Shown: positions 1 to 7,570, numbered from the stretch's first letter. The stretch: DNA of 14,078 nt from an uncultured Veillonella sp. (GCA_900766125.1 CAAFUD010000245.1:1-14078); one strand, 5' to 3'. Notes: generated from the letters alone by a model not told the origin. Translations and numbers: made by a program.

Positions 1-325
1 GAATGTCATCAGAGCCCCAAGATAACAGCATATACTCATCACCACACCAGTTTTGAAAGTACTGCATAGCAGTCTTAAATGGCACACCATGATCGAGTTC
101 TCGTGATGTAATACCTGTCAATTCACGGACATGTTTATGCATCCGTGGCAGGTATTGTGGTTTGATGAACATTGTAAAATGATCTACAATGTCCATCTTT
201 TCATTCAGTTTTACCGCTCCGATTTGAATGATTTCCCCAGTTAGTGGCATTTTTGTGCGCTTCATAAAGCTAATGTCATTGCTATAGGGTTGATTCCACT
301 CCAAATCAAATACAATATAGTTCAT
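1..325 (-). CDS. DEDDh-type 3'-5' exonuclease domain protein (N-terminal part, runs off the window)
   Basis: This reading frame is cut by the window edge; I translated 108 residues from the sequence. It begins MNYIVFDLEWNQ, with D7 and E9 forming the first acidic motif (DxE) of the RNase T/DnaQ exonuclease superfamily. It continues with GEIIQIGAVKL, the usual second strand of that fold, and later SWGSDD near residues 102-107, where the second catalytic aspartate is expected. The FDLEWN form resembles the ERI1/KapD-like subgroup often found in Firmicutes. Such enzymes remove nucleotides from 3' ends using two metal ions; the substrate here cannot be told. The start follows the stop of the upstream glycosyltransferase by 4 bases, so it is probably read from the same message, although no strong ribosome site is visible. 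The third motif and C-terminus lie outside the window. Confidence 0.8.
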   Translation of the reverse strand, partial: MNYIVFDLEWNQPYSNDISFMKRTKMPLTGEIIQIGAVKLNEKMDIVDHFTMFIKPQYLPRMHKHVRELTGITSRELDHGVPFKTAMQYFQNWCGDEYMLLSWGSDDI

Positions 326-329
326 ATGT

Positions 330-1370
330 TTATTTCGATTCTGAAAGCAACGTTTCCGCTGCTTTAATAACCTGTTCTTCAGAAATTACGGACAAACCTT
401 TATAATTTCCTTCTTTAATAATTTTTTTCATGCTTTTACCAACCTCATAGGAGTCCATCGTTTCAAGAACGATAGCATGAGCTTGGTATGGACCATAAAA
501 GAACGGGTTTGACGGTCCATAAAGCGCCACAATTGGCACCTTTTGGCTGATTCCTACATGCATAGGACCCGAGTCATTTGTAATCAATAAATTACAGCGG
601 CTCATAGCCGCCGCCAATGGTCCTAACTGGAATTTTCCAGTAGCCACAATCGGTTTCGTTTCCATATGTTCTACTACAGGTTGCACCATTTCGAGATCCA
701 TAGGGCCACCAAAGAATACCGTCTTATACCCTAAACGACCGAAATGATCAGCTACATGAGCAAATCGCTCAGCAGGCCAACGTTTCTCAGGAACAGCACT
801 ACCAATATTAAAACCGATGAGCGTATCACTATCTGTTAAACCATGACTAGCATAGAACTCCTGAGCCTCACGGCGCCAGGCCTCACAAGTTTCAATATGT
901 AAGCCAGAGTTAGAAATATCTGTTACACCTAATTGCTCCAGTACATTGATGTACATATCAGCAGCATGACGAGTTTTACGATCTAAACGCGTATACTTAG
1001 TCATAAATGGTCTAAATAGGAAATGACTCATCCCCGTTGTAATAGGGGCATGTATTTTCCAGGCTAAATAAGATGTGCGTTCATTGGGATGTAAATTGAT
1101 AACAATATCAGGTTTCCCCTTTTTATTAAACTCACGGGCAATCTCATTAAGGCCAGAAATACTATTATGACGCCCTTTTTTATCTACAACGATAAGTTCA
1201 TCAATATTCGGATTATACTGCATTACTTGTTGTAATTTCTCATCTATTACATACGTAATATGGCTATGTGGAGCAGCTTTACGTAGCACCTCTAAGAATG
1301 GAGTCGTTAAAATAACATCACCTAAGTGCATAAGAAAGGTGACCACAATGCGTTTATAATCTAGTTCCAT
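330..1370 (-). CDS. Glycosyltransferase family 9, putative lipopolysaccharide heptosyltransferase
   Basis: This 346-residue protein has the typical length and two-domain GT-B layout of ADP-heptose:LPS heptosyltransferases (GT9). The N-terminal domain opens with a hydrophobic strand and the LGDV motif at residues 16-19. The C-terminal nucleotide-binding domain has KRWP at 196-199 and the family signature NDSGPMH at 265-271, followed by VPIVALYGPSNP. Enzymes of this family transfer L-glycero-D-manno-heptose from ADP-heptose to the inner core of LPS on the cytoplasmic face of the inner membrane. Whether it is the second (WaaF-like) or a third (WaaQ-like) transferase cannot be decided, so no symbol is given. 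Its ATG shares one base with the stop of the upstream GT9 gene (TAATG), with AAGGA just upstream, which suggests translational coupling. Function fits the ADP-heptose biosynthesis genes in the same cluster. Confidence 0.88.
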   Translation of the reverse strand: MELDYKRIVVTFLMHLGDVILTTPFLEVLRKAAPHSHITYVIDEKLQQVMQYNPNIDELIVVDKKGRHNSISGLNEIAREFNKKGKPDIVINLHPNERTSYLAWKIHAPITTGMSHFLFRPFMTKYTRLDRKTRHAADMYINVLEQLGVTDISNSGLHIETCEAWRREAQEFYASHGLTDSDTLIGFNIGSAVPEKRWPAERFAHVADHFGRLGYKTVFFGGPMDLEMVQPVVEHMETKPIVATGKFQLGPLAAAMSRCNLLITNDSGPMHVGISQKVPIVALYGPSNPFFYGPYQAHAIVLETMDSYEVGKSMKKIIKEGNYKGLSVISEEQVIKAAETLLSESK

Positions 1371-2389
1371 TACAGTTCCTTTCCAAGTACTTGTTCATAT
1401 ACAGACCACACTGCATCCACTGGAATTTGAGCCATACAATCAGGATCATCTACCAATGGCTGTTCAGGTGTAGCCTTTGATGTAGGTGAAATAATAAGAT
1501 GTACATGACTCCCTCCATATGGACCAGTTCGCTTTGGAGATGTGGTTCCAAATAAAGCAATCAAAGGCCGCTTCAGAGCATTAGCAATATGCAAAGGACC
1601 CGTATCAGCACTGATGAAAATTTCACAGTGACGAATCAACTCAATTAGCTCTGGCATGGATGTAGATCCCACTAGGTTGATGAGATTCTTATTTTTTACA
1701 TAGTTTTCTATGAAAGCTCCTTTTTCTGCATCATCTGGAGCACCAGCAATAACTACTTTTTTACCAGATTCACATAAGCGGATACATAGCTCGCCAAAGT
1801 TAAGAAGTGGCCATTCCTTAACAATCCAACGAGCACCTGGTACAACTACTACATATTCATCTTCTACACCATGAGATTGTAACTTATGCTTAACAGACTT
1901 CTCCGCCTCCACATAAGCAGGCATAGGAAACTCTACGCCTTCTACATCGCCTCCAAGAGCACGTACGGTATCGAGGTATCGTTCGATAACATGATCGTAT
2001 TTATGTTCACCAACAAGTGCTTTATTAACTAAATTACTGCCTTCACGAAGCTCCCAGTAGCCATATTTTTCAGGCGCACCAGATAATAATGATACAATGG
2101 CGCTCTTTGCAATACATTGAAGGTCTAAAGTCATATCAAAATGACGGCTATGTAAATCCTTACGTAACTGCCATAGATAAGCAGGCTTTTTAAGTTGTTT
2201 CTTGTCGATAATGATTACATCATCTACCCATGGTTTACCAGGTAGGAGACTCTCAAATTGTTCATGAATAGCCCATGTAATATGCGCATTAGGCCAATTT
2301 TTACGCACTGCATACAAGGTAGGTAATGCATGAATCACATCACCTAAAGAACTCATCTTAATGATGAGTATATTCTTGTAATCTTTCAT
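1370..2389 (-). CDS. Glycosyltransferase family 9, WaaC-like LPS heptosyltransferase I
   Basis: The frame stays open to 2416 from a TTG, but I place the start at the ATG at 2389 because GGGAGG precedes it and the homologous region (YKNILIIKMSSLGDV) begins there, giving 339 residues. The SSLGDVIHALPTL motif at residues 13-25 is very like the start of WaaC heptosyltransferase I. The second GT-B domain carries DTGPLH at 262-267, followed by the RPLIALFGTTSPKRTGPYG stretch. The predicted reaction is transfer of the first heptose from ADP-heptose to Kdo-lipid A at the inner membrane. It shares the family fold with the next gene but the sequences diverge widely, so the two are probably distinct transferases and not a recent duplication. 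A gap of about 92 bases separates it from gmhB, the second largest break in the operon. Confidence 0.87.
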   Translation of the reverse strand: MKDYKNILIIKMSSLGDVIHALPTLYAVRKNWPNAHITWAIHEQFESLLPGKPWVDDVIIIDKKQLKKPAYLWQLRKDLHSRHFDMTLDLQCIAKSAIVSLLSGAPEKYGYWELREGSNLVNKALVGEHKYDHVIERYLDTVRALGGDVEGVEFPMPAYVEAEKSVKHKLQSHGVEDEYVVVVPGARWIVKEWPLLNFGELCIRLCESGKKVVIAGAPDDAEKGAFIENYVKNKNLINLVGSTSMPELIELIRHCEIFISADTGPLHIANALKRPLIALFGTTSPKRTGPYGGSHVHLIISPTSKATPEQPLVDDPDCMAQIPVDAVWSVYEQVLGKEL

Positions 2390-2393
2390 ATAG

Positions 2394-2399
2394 CCTCCC
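2394..2399 (-). promoter_or_regulatory. Ribosome binding site that sets the start of the WaaC-like gene
   Basis: GGGAGG on the minus strand lies 4 bases before the ATG at 2389. The longer TTG-initiated version of the frame has no such site and would put its first nine codons over this element, so the shorter protein is preferred. Confidence 0.7.
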
Positions 2400-2481
2400 A
2401 AAATACAACACCACAACTAAAAAGCCCCATAACACCGTTGAATCTGATTTAATCTAAAGTAAACGTAAAATAAATAATGGA

Positions 2482-2976
2482 CTAAATAATAGTCTTAATA
2501 AAATCTAACAAATTTGTACCTGTAAATAGATAGCCTTTTACACCAGCCGCTTCTGCTGCATCAACATCGCGCTGACTATCGCCAATAAGGAAACTACTTT
2601 TAGGGTCTACATCATAATCCTTAATAGCTTGATTAATCATACCAGGCTTTGGCTTTCTACATTCACAATCGACGGCATAAAGAGGTACAGAGCCTTCTTT
2701 ATGGTGAGGGCAATAATAAAAATGTAAAATTGGTGCCCCACTACGATCTAGTTCATGAGCCATATGATCATGTAAAATCTGAACATCAGATTCCTTATAA
2801 TAACCTCTAGCTACACCACTTTGATTTGTCACTACAATGAGGTCATAGCCCTTGCTATACGCATAAGCTAGTGCTTCTTTAGCTCCATCCACCCATTCTA
2901 AATCGCTGATTTTATATAAATAGCTAACATCTTTATTGATAACACCATCGCGATCTAAAAATAATACCTTGCGCAT
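2482..2976 (-). CDS. gmhB: D-glycero-D-manno-heptose 1,7-bisphosphate 7-phosphatase
   Basis: This 164-residue HAD-superfamily phosphatase (subclass IIIA) removes the C7 phosphate from heptose 1,7-bisphosphate, the step between the two HldE reactions. It starts with LFLDRDGVIN, where D8 and D10 are the nucleophile and acid/base pair. VVTNQSG at 48-54 is motif II, and IGDSQRD at 131-137 supplies the metal-binding aspartates D133 and D137. The inserted zinc loop typical of GmhB is present: C89-P-H91 followed by C104-E-C106, then RKPKPGM with the conserved lysines. Length is close to, though a little under, the Escherichia coli enzyme. Its ATG overlaps the stop of hldD by one base (TAATG), so the two are probably translationally coupled. 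HisB-N phosphatases are the nearest alternative, but the zinc loop and the neighbouring heptose genes favour GmhB. Confidence 0.93.
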   Translation of the reverse strand: MRKVLFLDRDGVINKDVSYLYKISDLEWVDGAKEALAYAYSKGYDLIVVTNQSGVARGYYKESDVQILHDHMAHELDRSGAPILHFYYCPHHKEGSVPLYAVDCECRKPKPGMINQAIKDYDVDPKSSFLIGDSQRDVDAAEAAGVKGYLFTGTNLLDFIKTII

Positions 2977-3941
2977 TAACGTAAATACCCTTCGTTATTA
3001 TCGAGTAGTTCACAATATTCTTTAACAGCATCTTCCATTTTATGGAACCCTTTATCATAACCAGCAGCCAACAATTTTGTAGTATCAGCCTCTGTAAAGC
3101 TTTGATATTTGCCTTTTAATACCTCTGGGAATGGAATGTATTCAATTTTGCCTTTGCCATTATAGTCGATAACAGCTTGCATAAATTGGTTAAAGCTATG
3201 AGCATTACCTGTACCACAGTTGAAAGTACCAGAAATTTCAGGGTGTTCCCAGAAATAGAAGTTTACATTAACTACGTCTTTAACATAGATAAAGTCACGT
3301 GTTTGACCACCATCTTCGTAGCCATCTGTACCTTCAAATAGATTGATAATACCAGTTTCTTTATTTTTGTAGAACATTTGGCGAACTAAGGAAGCCATTT
3401 TATCTTTATGAGCTTCATTAGGACCATATACATTAAAGTAACGTAAGCCAACAACTTGCGCTGTATACTCACCTTCATATTTACGCACATAACGGTCGAA
3501 TAACAATTTAGAGTACGCATATGGATTGAGGGCTTCTTCGGCTTCTGGTTTTTCTACGAAACCATTAGTACCATTGCCATAAGTAGATGCAGAGGATGCA
3601 TAGATGAATGGAATACGACGGTCTTGGCAATAATGGAATAGATTTTTAGAACCTTCATAGTTGTTCTTCATCATATATTTGCCGTTATATTCCATTGTGT
3701 CAGCACAAGCACCTTCATGGAATACTACTTCAATAGGACCTACATCAAATGTACCATCAGCAATAGCACAATCAAAATCTTCACAATCAATATAATCCAA
3801 GAATTCTAGATTTTGAATATTTCGGATTTTACGACCATCTGTAAGGTCATCAACAATAAGAATATCTGTACGACCGCGGTCATTTAACGCTTTCACAATA
3901 TTACTGCCAATAAAACCAGCACCGCCTGTTACGATAATCAT
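2976..3941 (-). CDS. hldD: ADP-L-glycero-D-manno-heptose 6-epimerase
   Basis: This 321-residue extended short-chain dehydrogenase inverts C6 of ADP-D-glycero-D-manno-heptose to give the L-glycero form, the last step in making the LPS inner-core heptose donor. The NADP-binding Rossmann motif GGAGFIGSN is at residues 6-14. The active site shows the SSASTYG stretch around 116-122 and the Y141-x-x-x-K145 pair inside NPYAYSK. HKDKMAS near 179-184 and the GGQTRDFIYVKD segment at 211-222 agree with HldD rather than a general UDP-sugar epimerase. Length matches the family (about 310 residues). The gene begins with an ATGA overlap on the hldE stop, and AAGGAGGG lies about eight bases before the ATG, so it should be well translated. 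It belongs to the heptose operon and acts in the cytoplasm. Confidence 0.95.
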   Translation of the reverse strand: MIIVTGGAGFIGSNIVKALNDRGRTDILIVDDLTDGRKIRNIQNLEFLDYIDCEDFDCAIADGTFDVGPIEVVFHEGACADTMEYNGKYMMKNNYEGSKNLFHYCQDRRIPFIYASSASTYGNGTNGFVEKPEAEEALNPYAYSKLLFDRYVRKYEGEYTAQVVGLRYFNVYGPNEAHKDKMASLVRQMFYKNKETGIINLFEGTDGYEDGGQTRDFIYVKDVVNVNFYFWEHPEISGTFNCGTGNAHSFNQFMQAVIDYNGKGKIEYIPFPEVLKGKYQSFTEADTTKLLAAGYDKGFHKMEDAVKEYCELLDNNEGYLR

Positions 3942-5416
3942 AATTTACCCTCCTTAGCCATAGTAGCTATTTTCCCTACAATATCTGATGTAGAATAACC
4001 TTCTTTAAATGAAAGCACCTCTACATGATCTACGGACTCACGCCCAATAATGTCTTCTATCTTATAATCGCCGCCCTTAACAAGCGTATTAGGACGTAAA
4101 TAAGCTAATAGTTCAGCTGGTGTATCCTCTTCGAATAACACCACACCATCGATACAACGCAATGCGCTTAATAATGCTGCTCTATCCTCTTCACGTACGA
4201 TGGGACGCGTTTCCCCTTTTAGGCGTCTAACAGAAGCATCGGAATTTAATCCAATAATTAAATGATCCCCTAACTGAGCCGCCTCTTGTAAATACGTAAT
4301 ATGTCCGCGATGAAGAATATCAAAACAACCATTAGTAAACACAACAGTTTCACCTTTGTTTTGCCATTGTGCAATAAGCTGTTTCATCTCTTCTTTTGTG
4401 TATAAAGGTTTAGATTGAACACTATGCTTATAAGAATGCCATAAATCCAATAGTTCAGATCGGTGGATTGGATATGTGCCCACCTTAGATACGACAATGC
4501 CAGCAGCACCATTTGCGATATGTAATGCCAAACGCATAGATAGACCGCTAGCAAGGCATGTCATCATCATAGATACAACCGTATCGCCTGCACCACTTAC
4601 ATCGAATACCTCTTGTTGTGTTGCCGGATTATGCCATGTGCGTCCATCCTTTGCAATAACAGTAATCCCTTTTGCTGACCGTGTAGCTACAATATATTCT
4701 AAATCAATATTAGCCAGTACTGACTTAGCTGCCTCTACGATGGTGGCATCATCATTAGCTAACTTATGACCTACACATTCACCTAGTTCTTTTACATTCG
4801 GTGTAATACAAGTTGCACCATTATATTTAGACCAGTCTGAACCTTTAGGATCAACAATGGTTTGTACACCATACGCCTTAGCTAAACTAAAGATTTTTTT
4901 AAGCAATGTTGATGTACAAACGCCTTTGCCATAGTCAGATACAACAATACCATCGATACCAGCCTTACAAAGATTTTCTAGCCAAGCAGACAGTCGTTTC
5001 TCTTCCTCACTTGTTAAATCTGTAATCGTTTCAAAATCAAGGCGCATCATCTGTTGTCGATCGCCTAGAATACGCATTTTAGTAATGGTAGATCGATTGT
5101 CGCTCGTCAATAAACCTGTTGTATCAATCTTATCTGCATCAAGTAACTGTTGTAATAAACGACCATGGTCATCATTACCGGCAATAGCACCAAGATATAC
5201 TGTGCAATCTAAATTTGATAAGTTCGACGCAACATTACCAGCGCCACCAAGCACTTCTTTCATCTTTGCCACGCGGTTAACAGGAACCGGTGCCTCTGGA
5301 GAAATACGACTTACATCACCAAAAACATAACGATCTACCATAACATCACCTATAACGGCAATCTTTAAATTTGGTAGTTGCTTTGTTAAAAATTGATTAA
5401 TGGTAGCATTTATCAT
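3938..5416 (-). CDS. hldE: Bifunctional heptose 7-phosphate kinase / heptose 1-phosphate adenylyltransferase
   Basis: The frame is open up to a TTG at 5479, but I choose the ATG at 5416, giving 492 residues, because similarity to the family begins at MINATINQFL and the extra 21 residues look unlike it. The N-terminal half is a PfkB-type sugar kinase (about residues 1-320), with GGAGNVASNL near 57-66 and the DVSGAGDT signature near 272-279. It phosphorylates D-glycero-D-manno-heptose 7-phosphate at C1. The C-terminal half (about 355-492) is a cytidylyltransferase-fold domain with TNGCFDILHRGH at 361-372 and EGYSTSDIV near 472-480. It makes ADP-heptose after GmhB has acted. The fused form is the Escherichia coli type; some bacteria have separate HldA and HldC. 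It follows gmhA after a 96-base gap with no clear terminator and overlaps hldD by ATGA. Confidence 0.95.
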   Translation of the reverse strand: MINATINQFLTKQLPNLKIAVIGDVMVDRYVFGDVSRISPEAPVPVNRVAKMKEVLGGAGNVASNLSNLDCTVYLGAIAGNDDHGRLLQQLLDADKIDTTGLLTSDNRSTITKMRILGDRQQMMRLDFETITDLTSEEEKRLSAWLENLCKAGIDGIVVSDYGKGVCTSTLLKKIFSLAKAYGVQTIVDPKGSDWSKYNGATCITPNVKELGECVGHKLANDDATIVEAAKSVLANIDLEYIVATRSAKGITVIAKDGRTWHNPATQQEVFDVSGAGDTVVSMMMTCLASGLSMRLALHIANGAAGIVVSKVGTYPIHRSELLDLWHSYKHSVQSKPLYTKEEMKQLIAQWQNKGETVVFTNGCFDILHRGHITYLQEAAQLGDHLIIGLNSDASVRRLKGETRPIVREEDRAALLSALRCIDGVVLFEEDTPAELLAYLRPNTLVKGGDYKIEDIIGRESVDHVEVLSFKEGYSTSDIVGKIATMAKEGKL

Positions 5417-5419
5417 AAT

Positions 5420-5432
5420 CCACCTATTCCTT
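5420..5432 (-). promoter_or_regulatory. Ribosome binding region before the chosen hldE start
   Basis: The minus strand reads AAGGAATAGGTGG and ends three bases before the ATG at 5416. AGGTGG is rather close to the start and AAGGA rather far (11 bases), so neither spacing is ideal. Together they still support this ATG over the upstream TTG and ATG codons, which lack any such purine-rich site. Confidence 0.5.
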
Positions 5433-5512
5433 ACCACAATATACATGCATAACGACTTACATAAAATACTTGGCATCAAACATGTATCTATTTATACATA
5501 AGACCGTAACGG

Positions 5513-6082
5513 TTAATAATCTTCTTCAATAATTTCACACATGATATGACCAGCCAAAATGTGCATCTCTTGAATACGAGCTGTTACATTACTTGGAATG
5601 GCTAATGTAATATCACATAATTCAGCTAGCTTACCACCGCCTTCTCCGGTGAAAGCAATGGTATGCATACCAATAGAACGGGCCATTTCTGCAGCTTTCA
5701 CAACATTCTTAGAGTTCCCAGATGTAGAAATACCAATAAGAACATCACCTGTACGGCCTAGTCCCTCTACTTGACGTGCAAAAACAGATTCAAAATCATA
5801 GTCATTGGCAATCGCTGTTAATGCAGATGTATCAGTAGTTAATGCAATCCCTGCAAGAGAGCGTCGTTCCTTTTTAAAGCGACAAATCAATTCCGCCGCT
5901 AAATGTTGAGAATCTGCAGCAGAACCACCATTACCACAGAATAAAATCTTATTGCCATTTTCTAAAGCAGCCTTACAGCGATAGGCAATCTCTTGAATGG
6001 TATCCATATGCTCCATCGTTCTACCAAAAACCTCAAGATGCTCGGTAAAACGATCTGCAATGATTGGATTTAAATCAGTCAT
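5513..6082 (-). CDS. gmhA: Sedoheptulose 7-phosphate isomerase (phosphoheptose isomerase)
   Basis: This 189-residue SIS-domain enzyme converts sedoheptulose 7-phosphate to D-glycero-D-manno-heptose 7-phosphate, the committed step into LPS heptose. The phosphosugar-binding loop is CGNGGSAADSQH at 49-60, and the second loop is ISTSGNSKNV near 118-127. The zinc and catalytic residues of GmhA are all present at the expected places: H60 and E64 in SQHLAAE, and Q171 and H179 in RIQEMHILAGH. These separate it from DiaA-like SIS proteins, which lack the full set. Length equals that of known GmhA (about 190). Its ATG shares one base with the stop of the dipeptidase gene (TAATG), and AAAGGAG lies about eight bases upstream. 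Confidence 0.95.
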   Translation of the reverse strand: MTDLNPIIADRFTEHLEVFGRTMEHMDTIQEIAYRCKAALENGNKILFCGNGGSAADSQHLAAELICRFKKERRSLAGIALTTDTSALTAIANDYDFESVFARQVEGLGRTGDVLIGISTSGNSKNVVKAAEMARSIGMHTIAFTGEGGGKLAELCDITLAIPSNVTARIQEMHILAGHIMCEIIEEDY

Positions 6083-7008
6083 TATAAAATCTCCTTTAAT
6101 AGTCTATCTGCATTTTTCCAGAACAATTTCTCACATTGCTCCACAGATAAACCGGCCTCTTTAAATGCATCATATAATCGATGCATTTCAGAAGCATCTT
6201 TAATTTCTGTATCTGGCTTAATACCATCAAAGTCGGTTCCTAATGCCACAACATCTTCCCCGCCTTTATCGATGAGATATAAGCCGTGTTTTACGATATC
6301 TTCAATCCGACTTATGGGTGATGTACCTAAAAATGATTGAGCGAAATTAAGGCCTATAACGCCACCCTTATTAGCAATCAGCTTGATTAAATGATCTGGT
6401 AAGTTTCTTGTATGGGCTGTAACTTCACGTGCATTGGAGTGAGATGCTATAAAAGGTACATCTAAAATATCTCCTAATTGCTCAGTACCAGCATCATTTA
6501 AATGAGAGCAATCAACGATAATGCCTAAATCCTGCATAGCCTCCACAAATTCAACACCTTTCGATGTTAATTTTTTATGCTGCTCACCACAATGGGGCTC
6601 ACCCAATCCATTTGGATAATTCCAAGTAAGCGTAATAAGTCGAACCCCATCTTGATAAGCTTGTTTTAATTTATCTAAATCGCCGCCTAGTACGCCGCCT
6701 TCCTCAATAGACATAAGAGCCCCAATCTTACCGGACACATACACGGACTCTATATCTTGATAAGAGAGCACATGTTGTATGTGCTCTCCATAATGCTGAA
6801 TTTGTGATGTACATAAATTACGCATCGCTTCATAACGACCATAAGGGTCATTTGTTTCACCAAGATTGATAAAAAGTGCGAAATCTTGCACCTTGCTGTG
6901 AGCCTTTTTCAACTTTTCTATATCGATTTTCCAAGTATTACGATACAGATCCCCACTACTAGGATGGTCTATTAATTTCATTATCGTATCGCAGTGTAAA
7001 TCTATCAT
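6082..7008 (-). CDS. Membrane dipeptidase family (M19) zinc peptidase
   Basis: This 308-residue protein belongs to the renal-dipeptidase family of amidohydrolase-fold zinc enzymes. The metal ligands can be traced: H5 and D7 in MIDLHCDT, the bridging glutamate in IEEGG (E103), H169 in VDCSHLND, and H190 in FIASHSN. HTRNLPD near 199-205 and GTDFDGI at 257-263 are further family signatures. No signal peptide or membrane segment is seen, so it is probably cytoplasmic despite the family name. Family members split dipeptides, often with a D-residue in the second position, but specificity cannot be read here. It lies between nrdR (25-base gap) and gmhA (one-base overlap) and so is likely co-transcribed with the heptose genes. 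A role in recycling cell-wall dipeptides is possible but unproven. Confidence 0.9.
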   Translation of the reverse strand: MIDLHCDTIMKLIDHPSSGDLYRNTWKIDIEKLKKAHSKVQDFALFINLGETNDPYGRYEAMRNLCTSQIQHYGEHIQHVLSYQDIESVYVSGKIGALMSIEEGGVLGGDLDKLKQAYQDGVRLITLTWNYPNGLGEPHCGEQHKKLTSKGVEFVEAMQDLGIIVDCSHLNDAGTEQLGDILDVPFIASHSNAREVTAHTRNLPDHLIKLIANKGGVIGLNFAQSFLGTSPISRIEDIVKHGLYLIDKGGEDVVALGTDFDGIKPDTEIKDASEMHRLYDAFKEAGLSVEQCEKLFWKNADRLLKEIL

Positions 7009-7033
7009 AAAGCCTCACATATAGTATCAGTAA

Positions 7034-7510
7034 TTAATTGCGTTTTGGTTTTTTAGCATCTAGTTTCTTTAATGCTTTCAGTTCTTCCATAAAGCTATCA
7101 ATATTGTCAAACTTACGATATACGCTAGCAAAACGAACATATGCAACTTGGTCAATATCTTTTAATTGTTGCAATACAAGTTCGCCAATGCGATCCGTAG
7201 TTACCTCTTGATTGATTTCATTTCGAATATCGCGCTCTACATCGTTAACCACTTGTTCCATCACGGACATTGGTACGGTACGTTTATCACAAGAACGCAA
7301 TAAACCATTTAATAATTTACCGCGATCAAATAATTCACGACGTCCGTTTTTCTTTAATACCATAAGTGGTACTTCTTCTATAATTTCATAGGTAGTAAAG
7401 CGACGGCCACAATTGATACATTCGCGGCGACGGCGAATACTATTACCTTCATCAGTCGTTCTAGAGTCTGTTACCTTCGTGTCTGTGTGTTGGCAATAAG
7501 GACATCTCAT
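7034..7510 (-). CDS. nrdR: Transcriptional repressor of ribonucleotide reductase genes
   Basis: This 158-residue protein is a standard NrdR. It has an N-terminal zinc ribbon with C3-P-Y-C6 and C31-I-N-C34, the conserved DSR and IRRRREC segments between them, and an ATP-cone domain from about residue 49 to 139 (VLKKNGRRELFDRGKL through VRFASVYRKFD). NrdR senses ATP and dATP through the cone and represses ribonucleotide reductase genes by binding paired NrdR boxes. The start is the ATG preceded by AAAAAGGAG at good spacing. It is the first gene of a long leftward operon. A palindrome matching the NrdR-box core lies about 60 bases upstream, so autoregulation is plausible. The lysine-rich tail (KKLDAKKPKRN) is a little longer than in many homologues and is probably disordered. 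Confidence 0.97.
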   Translation of the reverse strand: MRCPYCQHTDTKVTDSRTTDEGNSIRRRRECINCGRRFTTYEIIEEVPLMVLKKNGRRELFDRGKLLNGLLRSCDKRTVPMSVMEQVVNDVERDIRNEINQEVTTDRIGELVLQQLKDIDQVAYVRFASVYRKFDNIDSFMEELKALKKLDAKKPKRN

Positions 7511-7535
7511 CTGTTACTACTCCTTTTTCTAATAA

Positions 7536-7552
7536 TCACTCTAAAATAGTGC
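7536..7552. promoter_or_regulatory. Degenerate second NrdR-box-like element
   Basis: Inside this stretch CACT and AGTG form the outer arms of an imperfect inverted repeat around an AT-rich centre. Each half resembles the NrdR-box consensus, but the halves are one base out of register, so it is a weak match. It would cover the transcription start if the -10 at 7553-7558 is used. Centre-to-centre distance to the better box is about 34-35 bases, against roughly 31-32 for known NrdR pairs. Confidence 0.35.
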
Positions 7553-7558
7553 ATAATA
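7553..7558 (-). promoter_or_regulatory. Candidate -10 element of the nrdR operon promoter
   Basis: The minus strand reads TATTAT here, a five-of-six match to TATAAT. It would start transcription near 7546 and leave a leader of about 36 bases before nrdR. The -35 position, 17 bases further up, is only ATATAT and falls inside the NrdR-box-like palindrome, so the assignment is tentative. Confidence 0.4.
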
Positions 7559-7570
7559 CGCCCATTTTCT

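Noticed and set aside
2480..2494. Hairpin GACTA/TAGTC spanning the gmhB stop codon
   Set aside because: Only five AT-rich base pairs, with no continuous T-run after it. It is too weak to call a terminator, and the genes on each side belong to one functional group.
4476..5330. Two plus-strand open frames opposite hldE
   Set aside because: Both are antisense to the conserved kinase domain of HldE and have no recognisable protein features or ribosome sites.
5503..5513. Inverted repeat ACCGT-A-ACGGT just after gmhA
   Set aside because: The 5-bp arms with a single-base centre cannot form a hairpin loop, and no T-run follows. It may be chance and does not justify a terminator or operator call.
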